Below, piece after piece: positions 44,520 through 55,334 of a stretch of DNA of 64,000 nucleotides. The position numbers were made by a program, and so were the translations under genes. Location of the stretch: positions 35,048 through 99,047 of the forward strand of contig JAIQDT010009170.1 of assembly GCA_021521415.1 (NCBI GenBank), read 5' to 3'. This DNA comes from Bidens hawaiensis (taxonomy: Eukaryota; Streptophyta; Magnoliopsida; Asterales; Asteraceae). Numbering within the stretch: the first letter of the stretch is position 1; each line of letters begins with the position of its first letter. The notes beneath the pieces were generated by a model, which saw only the letters and a program-made list of their open reading frames with translations, was not told where the DNA came from and ran no database searches.

Positions 44520-44935
44520 GTTGATCGAATGAGTCTGGTTCGATCGGACGAGTGCCTTATTCGATCGAATATGTTCTGATTCGATCGAATGTCTCTCTGG
44601 AAAACCGAACTGATCTTCTGAAAGTTATTCGATCGAATGTGTAACTGGTTCGATCGAATGGGTTAACAGATTCGATCGATTGAGTGTATGGTTTGATCGA
44701 ACGGGTTCTGACAGTCGAATAAGACAGTGATCGAATGGACGGATCGAATGTGTGACTTATTCGATCAACTGGAGACTGGTTCGATCGAATGAACGAATCT
44801 GGTTCGATCGAATGAACTTGGAGTATTTCTAGGCGGGAAAAACTGATTCGGTCCAAGTTCAAACTGGTTCGATCGAATAGGAGGGCTATTCGATCGAATG
44901 AGTTCCAAAAATAGACTGGTTCGATCGGAAAATCT
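44520..44935 (-). repeat. TTCGATCGAA array in the gag leader (C)
   Basis: More than a dozen exact or one-off copies of TTCGATCGAA lie in 410 bases directly upstream of the gag ATG, the position that the GCGAAGTT array occupies in element B. Confidence 0.9.
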
Positions 44936-45319
44936 GGAAATTCCAAAATTAGGAGATTTTGACGGATTTTCGAATTTTGAACCACAAACACGAATCTTAG
45001 AAGATCAAGGAGCAAAGTAAGATCAAAATGAGACTTTTAACACAAAAACAGATGAACACCAACCAAAAAACGGATCAAACACACCAAAAACACGAAGAAC
45101 ACGAAGAACGCGAAGAACGTTCTTGACGAAACTCGAACTTTTAACACACTTTTCCAAGATCAAAACACCAAAATATGACAATTTTAACAGTTTTTGACAA
45201 GAACACGACGAACACCAAGATCAAAAACACCAAAAATTCGGAATTTTCCGGCAAAAATAACGATTTTCGCGAGAAAAACACGAATTTCACCACGAATCTA
45301 ACGTGAATCAAGAACCAAA

Positions 45320-45332
45320 GGCTCTGATACCA
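45320..45332 (-). other. Primer-binding site of element C
   Basis: In sense, TGGTATCAGAGCC lies a few bases after the 5' LTR; complement of initiator tRNA-Met. Confidence 0.9.
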
Positions 45333-45335
45333 CTT

Positions 45336-45784
45336 TGTCGGACCGGTGCGGGACACGGTTTCCCAACGATTCACGGGGCAACGTGTTAGAGTGCGGAATC
45401 CTCTAACACGGCGATTCGGTGGTGATCAACAACGCGCGGTAACGATTCCTAAGACGGTTTGACACCTAGGGACGGAGGAAAGGACCGACACGTGAAGAAC
45501 GGGCAGAGAGTATTTCAGCAGAGTGGTGGTTCGTGACTGTGTGTAGAATGTGTGCTCACTTGTGAAATTTCCTAAGTTTCGTTTATATATCGAAAACTGG
45601 TTCGATCGAATGAGTCTCTCATTCGATCGAACGAGACCTGGTTCGATCGAATCAGTCACTGATTCGATCGAATCAGTTTCTTTTGACATTTTCAGTCCGT
45701 TAACTTAGTTTCACGATCGTTATCTTCATATCGAACCATCCTGATAGAACTGGGGACATACACATGACATTTCATGTCCTAACA
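45336..45784 (-). repeat. 5' LTR of element C
   Basis: 449 bases matching 31168-31616, with TTCGATCGAA words at 45600-45675 and the CTACA duplication at 45785-45789. Confidence 0.95.
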
Positions 45785-45789
45785 CTACA

Positions 45790-46510
45790 CGCATAAGGCT
45801 CAGACTCGTAATAATTCAGTAGTCACCTGAAGAAGGAACGAGCAAAGCCGGGAACATTCCCGCATAAAGGCGGGAGGGGGAAAACTCCCGCCTAAATGAG
45901 CCAGTCCGTATAATAATGATCTTTTGTGTGATACCTGACGAGGTATGGACAAAAGATCTGACCAACGATACGACAGCTCACTGACAGCAGCATGGCAGAC
46001 AACACGCCACAGCACTGTGACCAATAGCCGCCGCCTGCTCACCAACTCCTGCCATATCACGTGCCTAGCCTGTAGTTGGTGGAAAAGGAAAAGTGAACAG
46101 CACGCCTGGTCACTGTCAGCCGCTACCTATCCACCAATTACCAGCAGAGCACGTGCGTAGGCCACAGTTGGCAGAGTAGTAGGCCGGCTAAACCTCCTTG
46201 GAAACCCACATTCGGCTATAAAAGACATCAAATGGTAATATCATTTCATCATCTAATATCTTGTATAATTTACGTGATAACTGCTCTAGTATTAATAATA
46301 TACTTTTATATTCAAAGAGTAATATAGACTGATTCTCACGCCGGAGGGTGGTCACAAGGAGGAACCCCCCCTTTCTTAGTGACGAGCTCACGGTGTCTGT
46401 TTTGCAGGTTATCGGAAGAACCATCTTGCCGGAATTAACCCCTCGTGGGAAACGTCTATCTAACCCTCAGGTTACTCGTAATCTGTCGGGGTTCGACTGG
46501 TGTTTCTTCA
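45790..46510 (+). repeat. Gypsy left LTR, part 2
   Basis: Continuation of the gypsy LTR after element C, ending GGTGTTTCTTCA. A TATA-like CTATAAAAG lies near 46216-46224. It matches 54395-55121 of the right LTR with small indels (a four-base difference near 45922 and a C-run difference near 46366). Confidence 0.9.
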
Positions 46511-46523
46511 TTGGCGCCATCCG
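46511..46523 (+). other. Primer-binding site of the gypsy element
   Basis: TTGGCGCCATCCG directly follows the LTR end. TGGCGCC starts are common in plant gypsy primer sites; I do not assign the tRNA. Confidence 0.65.
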
Positions 46524-46576
46524 TGCATAAAGCTAGAACTTTATTTTTCTCCAGTTTTTTCAAAACTTCTGGAAAG

Positions 46577-48014
46577 ATGGTTAAGGATACTACGGTCCCA
46601 AAACCGAGTAACCAAGAGACTCCGGTAATTATGACCCCAGCTATAAGGGGGAATACCGAGTACACAAACTTTACGAACACTACCCCAGCTACCCAAGCCG
46701 GGGCAAGTGAAGTAAATAATCAGACACTGGGATTCACCGATACCCAGTTAGAAAATCAACGGACGAGGCTCCCCTGCCAAACACTCGATGAGGTTAAAGC
46801 GTGGGCCGAAGCACGTCAAAAAGAGTTCCAAGCTGAGTTGGATGAACGTTTACGTTCACTCCAACAAGTGGAAGAATTCGAATACGACGATGATTCGGAG
46901 GAATCCGAGGAAGACGCGAACCCTCGTCATAGGGCGAAAGGGAAGCGTAAAGAAACGGATTCCCAACCGAGAAGGCGTTTTGGAGAAGCATTCAGTCCAA
47001 TAAACGTGGGCAACAGCCCACGGGACTTCTCCAAAACATTCACGCCAACTGCGGCAAGGGCGGGAACGTCCAAATTCGCAAGGGACATTGCGGAAGCAAT
47101 CGCCCCAAGAAGTGCCAAACAAATGTCCAACATAGGCACGTACGATGGTATTTCTGACCCTGACGATCACTTGAACAGATTCATCGCGGGGGCGACCGTC
47201 AGTAACTGGACGGAACCCACGTGGTGTTATATGTTCCAAATGACGCTGGTCGGGGCAGCTAGAGCGTGGTTCGACCGTCTGCCGGTCCACCACATCTACG
47301 ATTGGGCAGACTTCCAATAGAAGTTCAGCCAACACTTTAGTCAACAAAGAAAGTACACTGAGGAGCAGTGGACAATCCTCAAGTGCGTCCGAGAGGAGGA
47401 AGAATCTTTGCCTGACTTCATCACTCGCTTCAACTCGAAGAAGCTAAGCCTGGGCAACGTTAGCGAAGATCTCGTTCGCGCCGCTTTCATCCAGGGCGCA
47501 AACGACCCGGAACTCATCCGCACCCTGACGGGCAAAGATGGCATGCCATCCACATGGGATGCCATCATGACCGCAGCTAAACGCTTTGCGGAAACCGAGA
47601 GGCAACTGGGTAGAGATCTTCCACAGAGCACGAACCTCTACACCCAGAAGACGAGGGAAAACAACGTCCTTACCGCCCGATTAAACAAAAAGCGGAAGCT
47701 GGGCATTTGGCAGTCAAGGGTAAACTTTGACACCCCGTCCGGTTTCCAACATCGGTTGGGCGGAAGAGATAACGTGAAACCGGAGAAGAACTCCAGGTGG
47801 ACGCCACTCACAAAGAGTGTGACCGAGATATTCGCCACGGAGGAGCTCCCGTGGCCAAAGTTCGTTTATCCGGCATCGCCACAACGCTGATCGGAGAAAG
47901 TATTGTGATTTTCACAAAACCAAAGGCCACAACACTGAAGAATGCTTAGACGTAAAGGACTTGGTCGAAGCATTTGTCAAGGATGGGACACTCGCGCACC
48001 TTGTGGCGAAGTGA
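46577..48014 (+). pseudogene. gag: Gag of the gypsy element, nonsense and frameshift
   Basis: From the ATG at 46577 there is a low-complexity N-terminus, a coiled, charged middle (EEFEYDDDSEESEED), then the Retrotrans_gag domain (NIGTYDGISDPDDHLNRF, WCYMFQMTLVGAARAWFDRLP, ESLPDFITRFNSKKL, AAFIQGANDPELIRTL). A TAG at 47318-47320 (…YDWADFQ, then KFSQHFSQQRKY) interrupts it in frame. A shift near 47880 precedes the Cys/His knuckle YCDFHKTKGHNTEEC and ends at the TGA just after 48010. No protease follows. It is typical of Tat-type Gag and non-functional in this copy. Confidence 0.8.
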
Positions 48015-48299
48015 GCGTCGAGCAGGCTGATGCGTGAACCCCAGCTGGGGAAACGCACGAATAAAAATCGCAGCTTCAACGGAGACTACATACTGCGTAA
48101 ACAACGAGATCCCGAACAAGATACATGTCGGCTCTATGGTGCTCCCATCCAAGCCACGCCTAATGGGAGATCAATTACACAGTTTGTATGTAGATCAATT
48201 CCAAATTTGTAAAGGAAAGGCCTAGAGCCACTTCAAATGGAAATGATTCTCCTTCAAATTGAAGCTGATGATTTTACATTTATATTTTATGAACTTTGC

Positions 48300-49085
48300 A
48301 CATAGAGATGCCGGTATCCGCCGCATCAAGTGAAGAATCGTTGCGCAGGGAAGGCGGCAAAACCCGCACAAACCCAAAAGCATCAAACCTTCACGCAGGT
48401 CAGTTAAAGGGGAAATGTTCAGCCATCCCACTATGTGAAAGTGCCGGTATATCCGCATGAATCCTGGTAGAGGAAGCTGAACACTAACCTATTAACAACC
48501 ACGCGTTGAACGGTCGATTCGAACACTAATGCCGGTAGTCATCGCATCAAGAAGAGTCATTGCGTAGGGAAGGCGGCAAAACCCGCATAAACCCAAAAAA
48601 AACGACAGAACCTTCACGCAGGTCAGTTAAAGGGGAAAGGTTCAGCCATCCCACTATGTGAAAGTGCCGGTATATCCGCATGAATCCTGGTAGAGGAAGC
48701 TGAACACTAACCTATTAACAACCACGCGTTGAACGGTCGATTCGAACACTAATGCCGGTATTCACCGCATCAAGTGAAGAATCGTTACCCGCATAAACCC
48801 AGAAAATGACAAGACCTTCATGCAGGACAGTTAAAGGGGAAGAGTTCAGCCATCCCACTATGTGAAAGTGCCGGTATACCCGCATGAATCCTGGTAGCGG
48901 AAGCTGAACACTAACTCATTAACAACCACGCGTCGAACGGTTAAAAGTCATTCTGAAAGGATAAGGAAAAACCTACGCGCAGGTCAGACATAGGTAAAGT
49001 TTAGCCATCCTACCAAGTGCAAGTGCCGGTCCCATCCGCACACTCACAAAGGGGGAAGCAAAACTTCAACATACTGTCAACCACA
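48300..49085 (+). repeat. Degenerate tandem repeat of about 155-225 bp in the gypsy element
   Basis: The phrase 'gtgccggtatatccgcatga' recurs at 48441, 48664, 48868 and (shortened) 49023. Around it are 'ggcggcaaaacccgca', 'caggtcagttaaagggga' and 'ccacgcgttgaacggtcga'. Three to four drifting units fill the space where pol would be expected. Confidence 0.8.
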
Positions 49086-49300
49086 TTCAAGGTTAACTTA
49101 TTCTAAACACTTGGGAAATCGCTAATTTAAACTAAGTATGCAAGTCATATAAGGTTTATAAAGCAATGAACCCAAAGAAAATAACAGTCTTATCCACAAA
49201 AAAGATTTGTATTTCACAAAAGATATATTACAAGAATGGCCGGGTAACTACCCGCCTACAAAACAAAATCTAGTCTATCCTAGCAGTGGGATCTTCAGAA
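49086..49300. other. Short non-coding stretch before the antisense gene end
   Basis: A/T-rich sequence between the repeat block and the 3' end of the antisense gene. It probably holds that gene's 3' untranslated region. Confidence 0.4.
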
Positions 49301-52300
49301 TCAAGCTTCAGGACCACTTCCACTTGGACCCGCCCCATCAGTGGAGCGTGGCGGTTCAAGGAAAGCCTTGAGGATAGCAAGTCCATCATCAGCAGCAGCG
49401 ACTTCCTTCACCTTCTCCACCACCGGATGCGGGAAGGCGGCATATTGGTTCACCGCTTGGTCATATGCAGCTTCGGTGTCCACATCGAACAAAGGGAAGT
49501 TGGAAGGCGGGACGCCTTTCTCAACGAACCCTAGACCAAGCAGGAAGCCGGCCTTTTCCCCATCCTCATGAGAAGCGTTGAGGGCTGCGCTCATGGCATC
49601 ATCGTAAGTAGTCTCTGAGAAGACCCGATGCACAACCTACAAAGAAAATACAAGTGTCAAACACCTTTTCTATGTACAAAGGAAAGCGTGAAGACGTAAA
49701 GCTAAACATACCTGAGACAACGCTTCTCGAAGAAGCCATTCCTTGGCAACCAGAGCTTCTTGAAGGGCGGCTTGAGCTTGGGTGCAGGCGCGTTCGGCTT
49801 CGCTTTTGTTAAGATTGGCAAGTAGCACTTCCTTTGCGGCAGCCTCTTCGACGCCCTTAAGCTTCCGCTCGGTATGGTCAAGCACGCCCCTCTGGTCCAG
49901 GATTTCTTGGAGCTTCTTGGCATCTTCCATTGCCAAGGCATCATGAGCACGTTGGAGAGCCTCTAATTTGGCCTTGAGCTCCTCGTTCTCCACGCGTAAA
50001 GGCTCAGCAACGGCTTCAGCCTTGGTGGCCCTCTCGGTTGCGTTCCTCGCAGTCTCCTTAGCCAGCCGAAGCTGTTCGTTAACAGCTTGGGCAGCCTTGG
50101 AGCGGGCCTCGAGTCGCGCTTGAACCTCAACCTCGAGGGCCTTGAAGGCCTTCTCCTTCTCCGCAGCAGCTGCGTTTAACTGTTGGTTCTCCTCCCGAAG
50201 AGCCCGCGCTTGAGATACTTCCTTGGCGCGAGCTGCTTTCAATTTGTCGTTTTCACGACAAAGCAGCTCGACGCGCGGCTGCATCCGGGCCTGGAGAACC
50301 CGAAGCTCATTGGTTAGCCTACCCTCCTGGTAGCTAGCCATGGCTTCCCCCAACGCACCATGGGGAGCAGCGTGGCGAGCCCATTCCACGCACTCCACAG
50401 GGGTATGAAGGGTTGTTCCTCGGCGGATGTTCCATCGCGGAACATACACTTCATTGGAATCCGACACTGCAAAAGAAACAAAGCAGTTAGGAAAAAGATG
50501 AAGAGATATAAGAAAGGCCAAAAGAACCCTACGCACCTGTAGGGTCGATCACAGGCCGATAGCCACCGAACCCATCGCCTGATCCTAAGGGAAATCCATC
50601 CAAAAGGTCGGGCAGATGGGAAGGTGACAAAGATTGGCGAGAAGCCCTGCGCGTACCTGATGGGCCGGCCGTCGTTGCCGGTGGCGGAGGCATAGTAGCG
50701 GCCGCCGTGGTCGCCGTCGCGGTCGCCGCCGCAGAATCTGCAGCAATCGTAACCGCCGGCTCGGTGAAAGATGCTGTAAAAATCGCACTTACCACCGGCG
50801 GTGACGTCATCTCGGCTGGAACAGTCGGCTCAAAGGAGTGAGCAACTGATCCAGCGGAAGCAGGCGCAGGCGCCTGGGTCGTCGCCTCAGGTAGGCTGAC
50901 CGAGCCTACCGTCATCGGCGGAGAGGTACTCCTCTGCGCTCCACCCTGGAATGCGTCAACATCCACGCCTGCACAAGAAGATAAGTGTTTCAATAAATTT
51001 ATAAAGTGATAAATCTACAAAGATAAGAAGGATGTTTGTACTTACGGGATTTCTTGAGCTTGAACGTACGGACGGGCGGGGACGAACCCGATGGAGCCGG
51101 TCTCTTGATGCCGGTCACCGTCGTCGCCATTGGTTCTCCGGAGGGAACAGTCGTAGCCTCCGGAGCAGTGGTCTTCTCACCACCGGGGTTCCCCGCCACC
51201 TCTTCACTATCTGACTCGGTGTCAGATAGAAGCACCGGATCGGCTGTGGAGGCCACCTTCTCCTTCCCTTTCCCGCCGGCAGCCCTCTTCTTCCCCACCA
51301 GCGGAGGACCATCTGCGGATTCCTCAGAAGACAGGATGTCAGGAATTCCAGCAGCGGGTACAGCATTGAGGGGTGGAGGATAGAATAACGCCTTACCTGG
51401 CCGCCGGTGGCTCAGGATCTCGTGGCCCAGCGGATAGACCTCCACAAACCGATCCGCCGTTTGCTCCAGGATGGGCAACTCGTTCTCGTCTAGATCACGA
51501 GTACCCACCCGCACGGGACCGTCAGCTTCCCGCGGGTACAGGAGCGACTCCAAATCGTTCCCCTCTGAAAGAAAAGAAACAGTTAGAATACAAACTCATA
51601 TCAGCAAGAAAGACAAGACATACCATAAGGAATAGAATTCAAACCGTATTCGAGAAGGATGGGAAACCGAGACGCCTCCTTCCATACCCGGCTCATCCCC
51701 AACATCACCATCCCGGACTCCGCAAACCGGTAAACCGGAGATTGGACCCGAGATATCTTCGCGAACCATTCCGCCTCCTGGTAGTTGGAAGCGTGAAGGC
51801 TCGGAAGCGCTTGCCCCTTCTTAAACTTCATGGCAATGGGGATGGCGCGGGCAGAAATGTAGAAGAACTCCCGCTTCCACGATCGGAGACTGCGCTCGGT
51901 CGCGCAAATCTTCAAACCCTTGATCCGGGTTGTCAGGGTGTACCACCCTTGGATGCACCTCCAAGTATAGAAGGTCATCAGGCGGTCCACATAGGGCTCA
52001 ATGCCCAGAATTCGGCACACCCCACTCGAAGTGCCGAATCTTGGCAATCGCCATCGGATGCACCTCGGTCAGGTGCACACCGTGCCTCTCCAGGACACGG
52101 TACACAAACTTTGTCAATGGGAACCTAAGGTTCCCATAAACAAAGAATGCAGCATATACCCCGATCTTGCCACTGGGGGCATCGTACACAGTCTGCTGAG
52201 GTTCAGGAAACTCAGGCTCAAGAGACTCAAGCATGAATTTCCTGACGACATACTGGTACAGATCGATAGGTAGAGCACACTGGCACTCGCCAGCAGTACT

Positions 52301-52339
52301 CCTATCGTCGGCTACAGCTTCAGCATCATGAGAAGACAT
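49301..52339 (-). pseudogene. Antisense five-exon gene of the gypsy element (Transposase_28-like)
   Basis: Opposite in direction to the gypsy gag. Exons are 52339-51624, 51564-51046, 50968-50537, 50466-49712 and 49636-49301. All four introns have GT/AG borders (GTATGT, GTAAGT, GTGCGT, GTATGT) and every junction keeps phase (1+2, 1+2, 1+2, 0). The N-terminal part (YGNLRFPLTKFVYRVLERHG, LTEVHPMAIAKIRHFEW, GWYTLTTRIKGLKI, WKREFFYISA) resembles the plant domain catalogued as putative gypsy-type transposon. The middle is Pro/Ala/Thr-rich, and the end is a long coiled coil (ALEVEVQARLEARSKAAQAV). One extra base near 52010 shifts exon 1. Function unknown; likely nuclear or structural by composition only. 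It could be a captured host gene. Confidence 0.78.
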
Positions 52340-52820
52340 ATTGCAGAAGAAGAAACGATTTCGGAGGAATGCTCAACTAAATAAGAGAGTATTCACCAGA
52401 AATCGCCTTAGAGATAAAGAGAAGAAGTGAAGATGTGAATTACAAAGGACCCTCTCCCCCTTTATATAGTGATCGCAATTAATGCGATGAATTTAATGCG
52501 GAGGAGAGAGAAATTGAATGTGCAATGAAACCGTGACATGTGGCACCAGGCAAGCTGGCAACAGCTGTTGAAAGGACGAGTGAATTTAATTTAGCGGCCA
52601 CGCGCCCGAAAAATCGCGCCCACGCGCCGTAAAAAGCGTCTGGAATGACCATATAATGCCACGTCGCCATAACTTCCAGCACGTCCTGACACAGTCAGAA
52701 GAAACCGTCGCACTACGACTGTTCTTATCCTTTCACCAACTTTTCAAATTTCAAAAATTCAAAAAGATTCGAAAAGTAAGCGGGAAAAACCCCTTACCCT
52801 GGCTATCCAGTTGACCGTAA
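52340..52820 (-). other. Upstream region of the antisense gene
   Basis: No ORF of note. On the minus strand a TATA-like CTATATAAAGG near 52473-52463 lies about 125 bases upstream of the antisense ATG, a sensible promoter position. It merges into the 86-bp repeat array. Confidence 0.45.
52463..52473 (-). promoter_or_regulatory. TATA-like box of the antisense gene
   Basis: Minus-strand CTATATAAAGG upstream of the ATG at 52339, between the 86-bp array and the gene. Confidence 0.5.
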
Positions 52821-52824
52821 GACA

Positions 52825-53690
52825 GCTGCGGGTACAGTGTTAAGGCAAAACCCTTCACATACCTAGCACCCGCGGGGAACAGAGGCCAAGAATACCCAAT
52901 TATGAAGCCGGGTGCGGGTACAGTGTAAAGGCAAAACCCTTCACATACCTAGCACCCGCAGGGAACGGAAACCGGAAAAACCCAATTATGAAGCCGGGTG
53001 CGGGTACAGTGTTAAGGCAAAACCCTTCACATACCTAGCACCCGCAGGGCACGGAAACCGGAAAAACCCAATTATGAAGCCGGGTGCGGGTACAGTGTTA
53101 AGGCAAAACCCTTCACATACCTAGCACCCGCAGGGAACGGAAACCGGAAAAACCCAACTATGAAGCCGGGTGCGGGAACAGTGTTAAGGCAAAACCCTTC
53201 ACATACCTAGCACCCGCAGGGCACGGAAACCGGAAAAACCCAATCATGAAGCCGGGTGCGGGTACAGTGTTAAGGCAAAACCCTTCACATACCTAGCACC
53301 CACAGGGAAGTGAAGCCGAGAAAATCTTGGCATTCCACCCAACTACAAAACGGGCACAAGTACAGTGTTAAGGCAAAACCCTCCACATACCTAACACCCG
53401 TAAAAAGTCATACCTCGGCACCCAATTGTAAGTCGGAGCGCGGGTTACAGTGTAAGGCAAAACCCTTCACATACCTAGCGCCTGCAGGGGATTAAACGCC
53501 AGGAAACACCTCGGCAACCATAAGTCAGGTGCGGGTACAGTGTTAAGGCAAAACCCTTCACGCACCTAGCCCTGCAGGGATTTAACGCCAGGGATACCTT
53601 GGGAGTAAAGTAACTAATAAGACGAAGTGCGGGTACAGCGTCAAGGCAAAACCCTTCGCATACCGAGCACTCCATGGGAATTGAAACCAA
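52825..53690 (+). repeat. 86-bp tandem array (about 10 units) near the gypsy 3' LTR
   Basis: Units share GTGCGGGTACAGTGTTAAGG then 'caaaacccttcacatacc' and 'tagcacccgcaggga'. Starts at 52901, 52987, 53073, 53159 and 53245 are exactly 86 bases apart; later units drift to about 87-100. Such arrays next to the 3' LTR of Tat-type elements are known sources of satellite DNA. Confidence 0.92.
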
Positions 53691-54064
53691 GAAGGATCTT
53701 CTGGCCATGCTTGCAGAAACGGGATTAACATCCCCGCATAGCGGGAATGTCAAGAACTAGATTGTTTGAAACATCAGGATGGAATTGGTGGTTATAACAT
53801 GACTGATCACTATGTTCAAAACCACCAAGACCTCATGGAGAATCTACACAAAAGGTTCTAAACGCTCTGACTTGCGGGGTGGTTACAGACCTATCCGCAT
53901 CATCCCAGAGATCAAGCAGAACATTGGGAAATTCTGCGTGACATTGGGAAACCCGTGGGTAAGACTTCCCGCGGAAAACCCATAAAACTAAACCCTTTTC
54001 AAAGACCCCTTGCTTAAGTCCAAAAGTTCACCTCACTTTATTAAACATTCATGAGCGAAACATT

Positions 54065-54078
54065 GGACTGGGGGGACT
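54065..54078 (+). other. Polypurine tract of the gypsy element
   Basis: GGACTGGGGGGACT lies directly before TGAAGAGG of the right LTR. Confidence 0.8.
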
Positions 54079-55121
54079 TGAAGAGGTAGGTCCCAGCAGA
54101 GGTGGTTAGGACCCGCAAGACTTCCTTAAAAGGAGACGTCTGCGCAGTTGAACACGCAAGACTCCTTAAACGGACGTCTACGCAGTTGAACCCGCAGACT
54201 TCACCAAAGGGACGTCTGCGTCGCGACCTACCAAACCCGCAGGACCCACCACTCTCAGAGTTGTGACGACCTCACATGCGGTACGCAAGCTGGTCTCGCA
54301 GGAAATGCCTCCCTATGGTTTCCAAGTATCCGCCTGTTCCCGCAGGTGCGGATACCCGCCATTAGGGACTGGCCACCCGCGCAGCATGGCTACACGCATA
54401 AGGCTCAGACTCGTAATAATTCAGTAGTCACCTGAAGAAGGAATGAGCAAAGCCGGGAACATTCCCGCATAAAGGCGGGAAGGGGAAAACTCCCGCTAAA
54501 TGAGCCAGTCCGTATAATAATGGAGGATCTTTTGTGTGATACCTGACGAGGTATGGACAAAAGATCTGACCAACGATACGACAGCTCACTGACAGCAACA
54601 TGGCAGACAACACGCCACAGCACTGTGACCAATAGCCGCCGCCTGCTCACCAACTCCTGCCATATCACGTGCCTAGCCTGTAGTTGGTGGAAAAGGAAAA
54701 GTGAACAGCACGCCTGGTCACTGTCAGCCGCTACCTATCCACCAATTACCAGCAGAGCACGTGCGTAGGCCACAGTTGGCAGAGTAGTAGGCGGCTAAAC
54801 CTCCTTGGAAACCCACCTTCGGCTATAAAAGGACATCAAATGGTAATATCATTTCATCATCTAATATCTTGTATAATTTACCTGATAACTGCTCTAGTAT
54901 TAATAATATACTTTTATATTCAAAGAGTAATATAGACTGATTCTCACGCCGGAGGGTGGTCACAAGGAGGAACCCCCCCCCCTTTCTTAGTGACGAGCTC
55001 ACGGTGTCTGTTTTGCAGGTTATCGGAAGAACCATCTTGCCGGAATTAACCCCTAGTGGGAAACGTCTATCTAACCCTCAGGTTACTCGTAATCTGTCGG
55101 GGTTCGACTGGTGTTTCTTCA
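54079..55121 (+). repeat. Gypsy right LTR (intact)
   Basis: 1,043 bases, uninterrupted, TG...CA, with a TATA-like CTATAAAAGG near 54823. It shows the pre-insertion form of the site hit by element C in the left LTR. Followed by GTGCT (55122-55126). Confidence 0.92.
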
Positions 55122-55126
55122 GTGCT

Positions 55127-55325
55127 GTATATGTATGTTGTATATATGTTCTGTATGTATGCCGTATAGTATATATATATTGTGTATATATAGTCCGTAG
55201 ATATATATTGCTGCTGTATATATATGCTGCATATATATATGTGCTGTATATATATATGCTGCTGTATATATATGCTGCATATATATATATTTATATATAT
55301 ACTGCATATATATAAATATGCAGTC
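55127..55325. repeat. TATATA/TGCTG-rich microsatellite in the MULE
   Basis: Units such as 'tgctgtatatatatgctgca' and 'ctgtatatatatgctgctg'. The overlapping frames on both strands are simple-sequence artefacts. Confidence 0.8.
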
Positions 55326-55334
55326 CGTAGACGA

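Larger units (their letters stand above)
31168..45784 (-). mobile_element. Complete copia (Sirevirus-like) retrotransposon, element C
   Basis: A 14,617-base element on the minus strand with 449-base LTRs that differ at about one site, and a perfect target duplication CTACA (31163-31167, 45785-45789). The uninterrupted target is visible in the gypsy right LTR (GGCTACACGCATAAGG near 54388). The order in sense is LTR, leader, gag, pol, conserved spacer, aORF, LTR, as in element B. The near-identical LTRs imply a very recent insertion. Lesions are a 147-bp insertion in gag and one TGA in pol. Coding sequences are only distantly related to B, while the spacer module is almost the same. Confidence 0.95.
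30852..55121 (+). mobile_element. Ty3/gypsy (Tat-like) element without pol, with an antisense gene
   Basis: LTRs of about 1.04 kb begin TGAAGAGGTAGG and end GTGTTTCTTCA, flanked by perfect GTGCT (30847-30851, 55122-55126). The left LTR is cut by copia element C. The internal part (46511-54078) has a gag-type ORF, a block of about 200-bp repeats, a five-exon antisense gene, an 86-bp tandem array and a polypurine tract. No protease, RT, RNase H or integrase motif is seen. Antisense extra ORFs and variable tandem repeats near the 3' end are known for the Tat/Ogre branch. LTR copies differ at about ten substitutions and a few indels. Confidence 0.88.

Noticed and set aside
49670..50536. Independent coiled-coil gene on the minus strand
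   Set aside because: It is exon 4 of the five-exon antisense gene; phases at both borders fit.
52825..53690. CRISPR-like array (86-bp repeats)
   Set aside because: Whole 86-base units are conserved with no unique spacers; this is a tandem satellite-like array.
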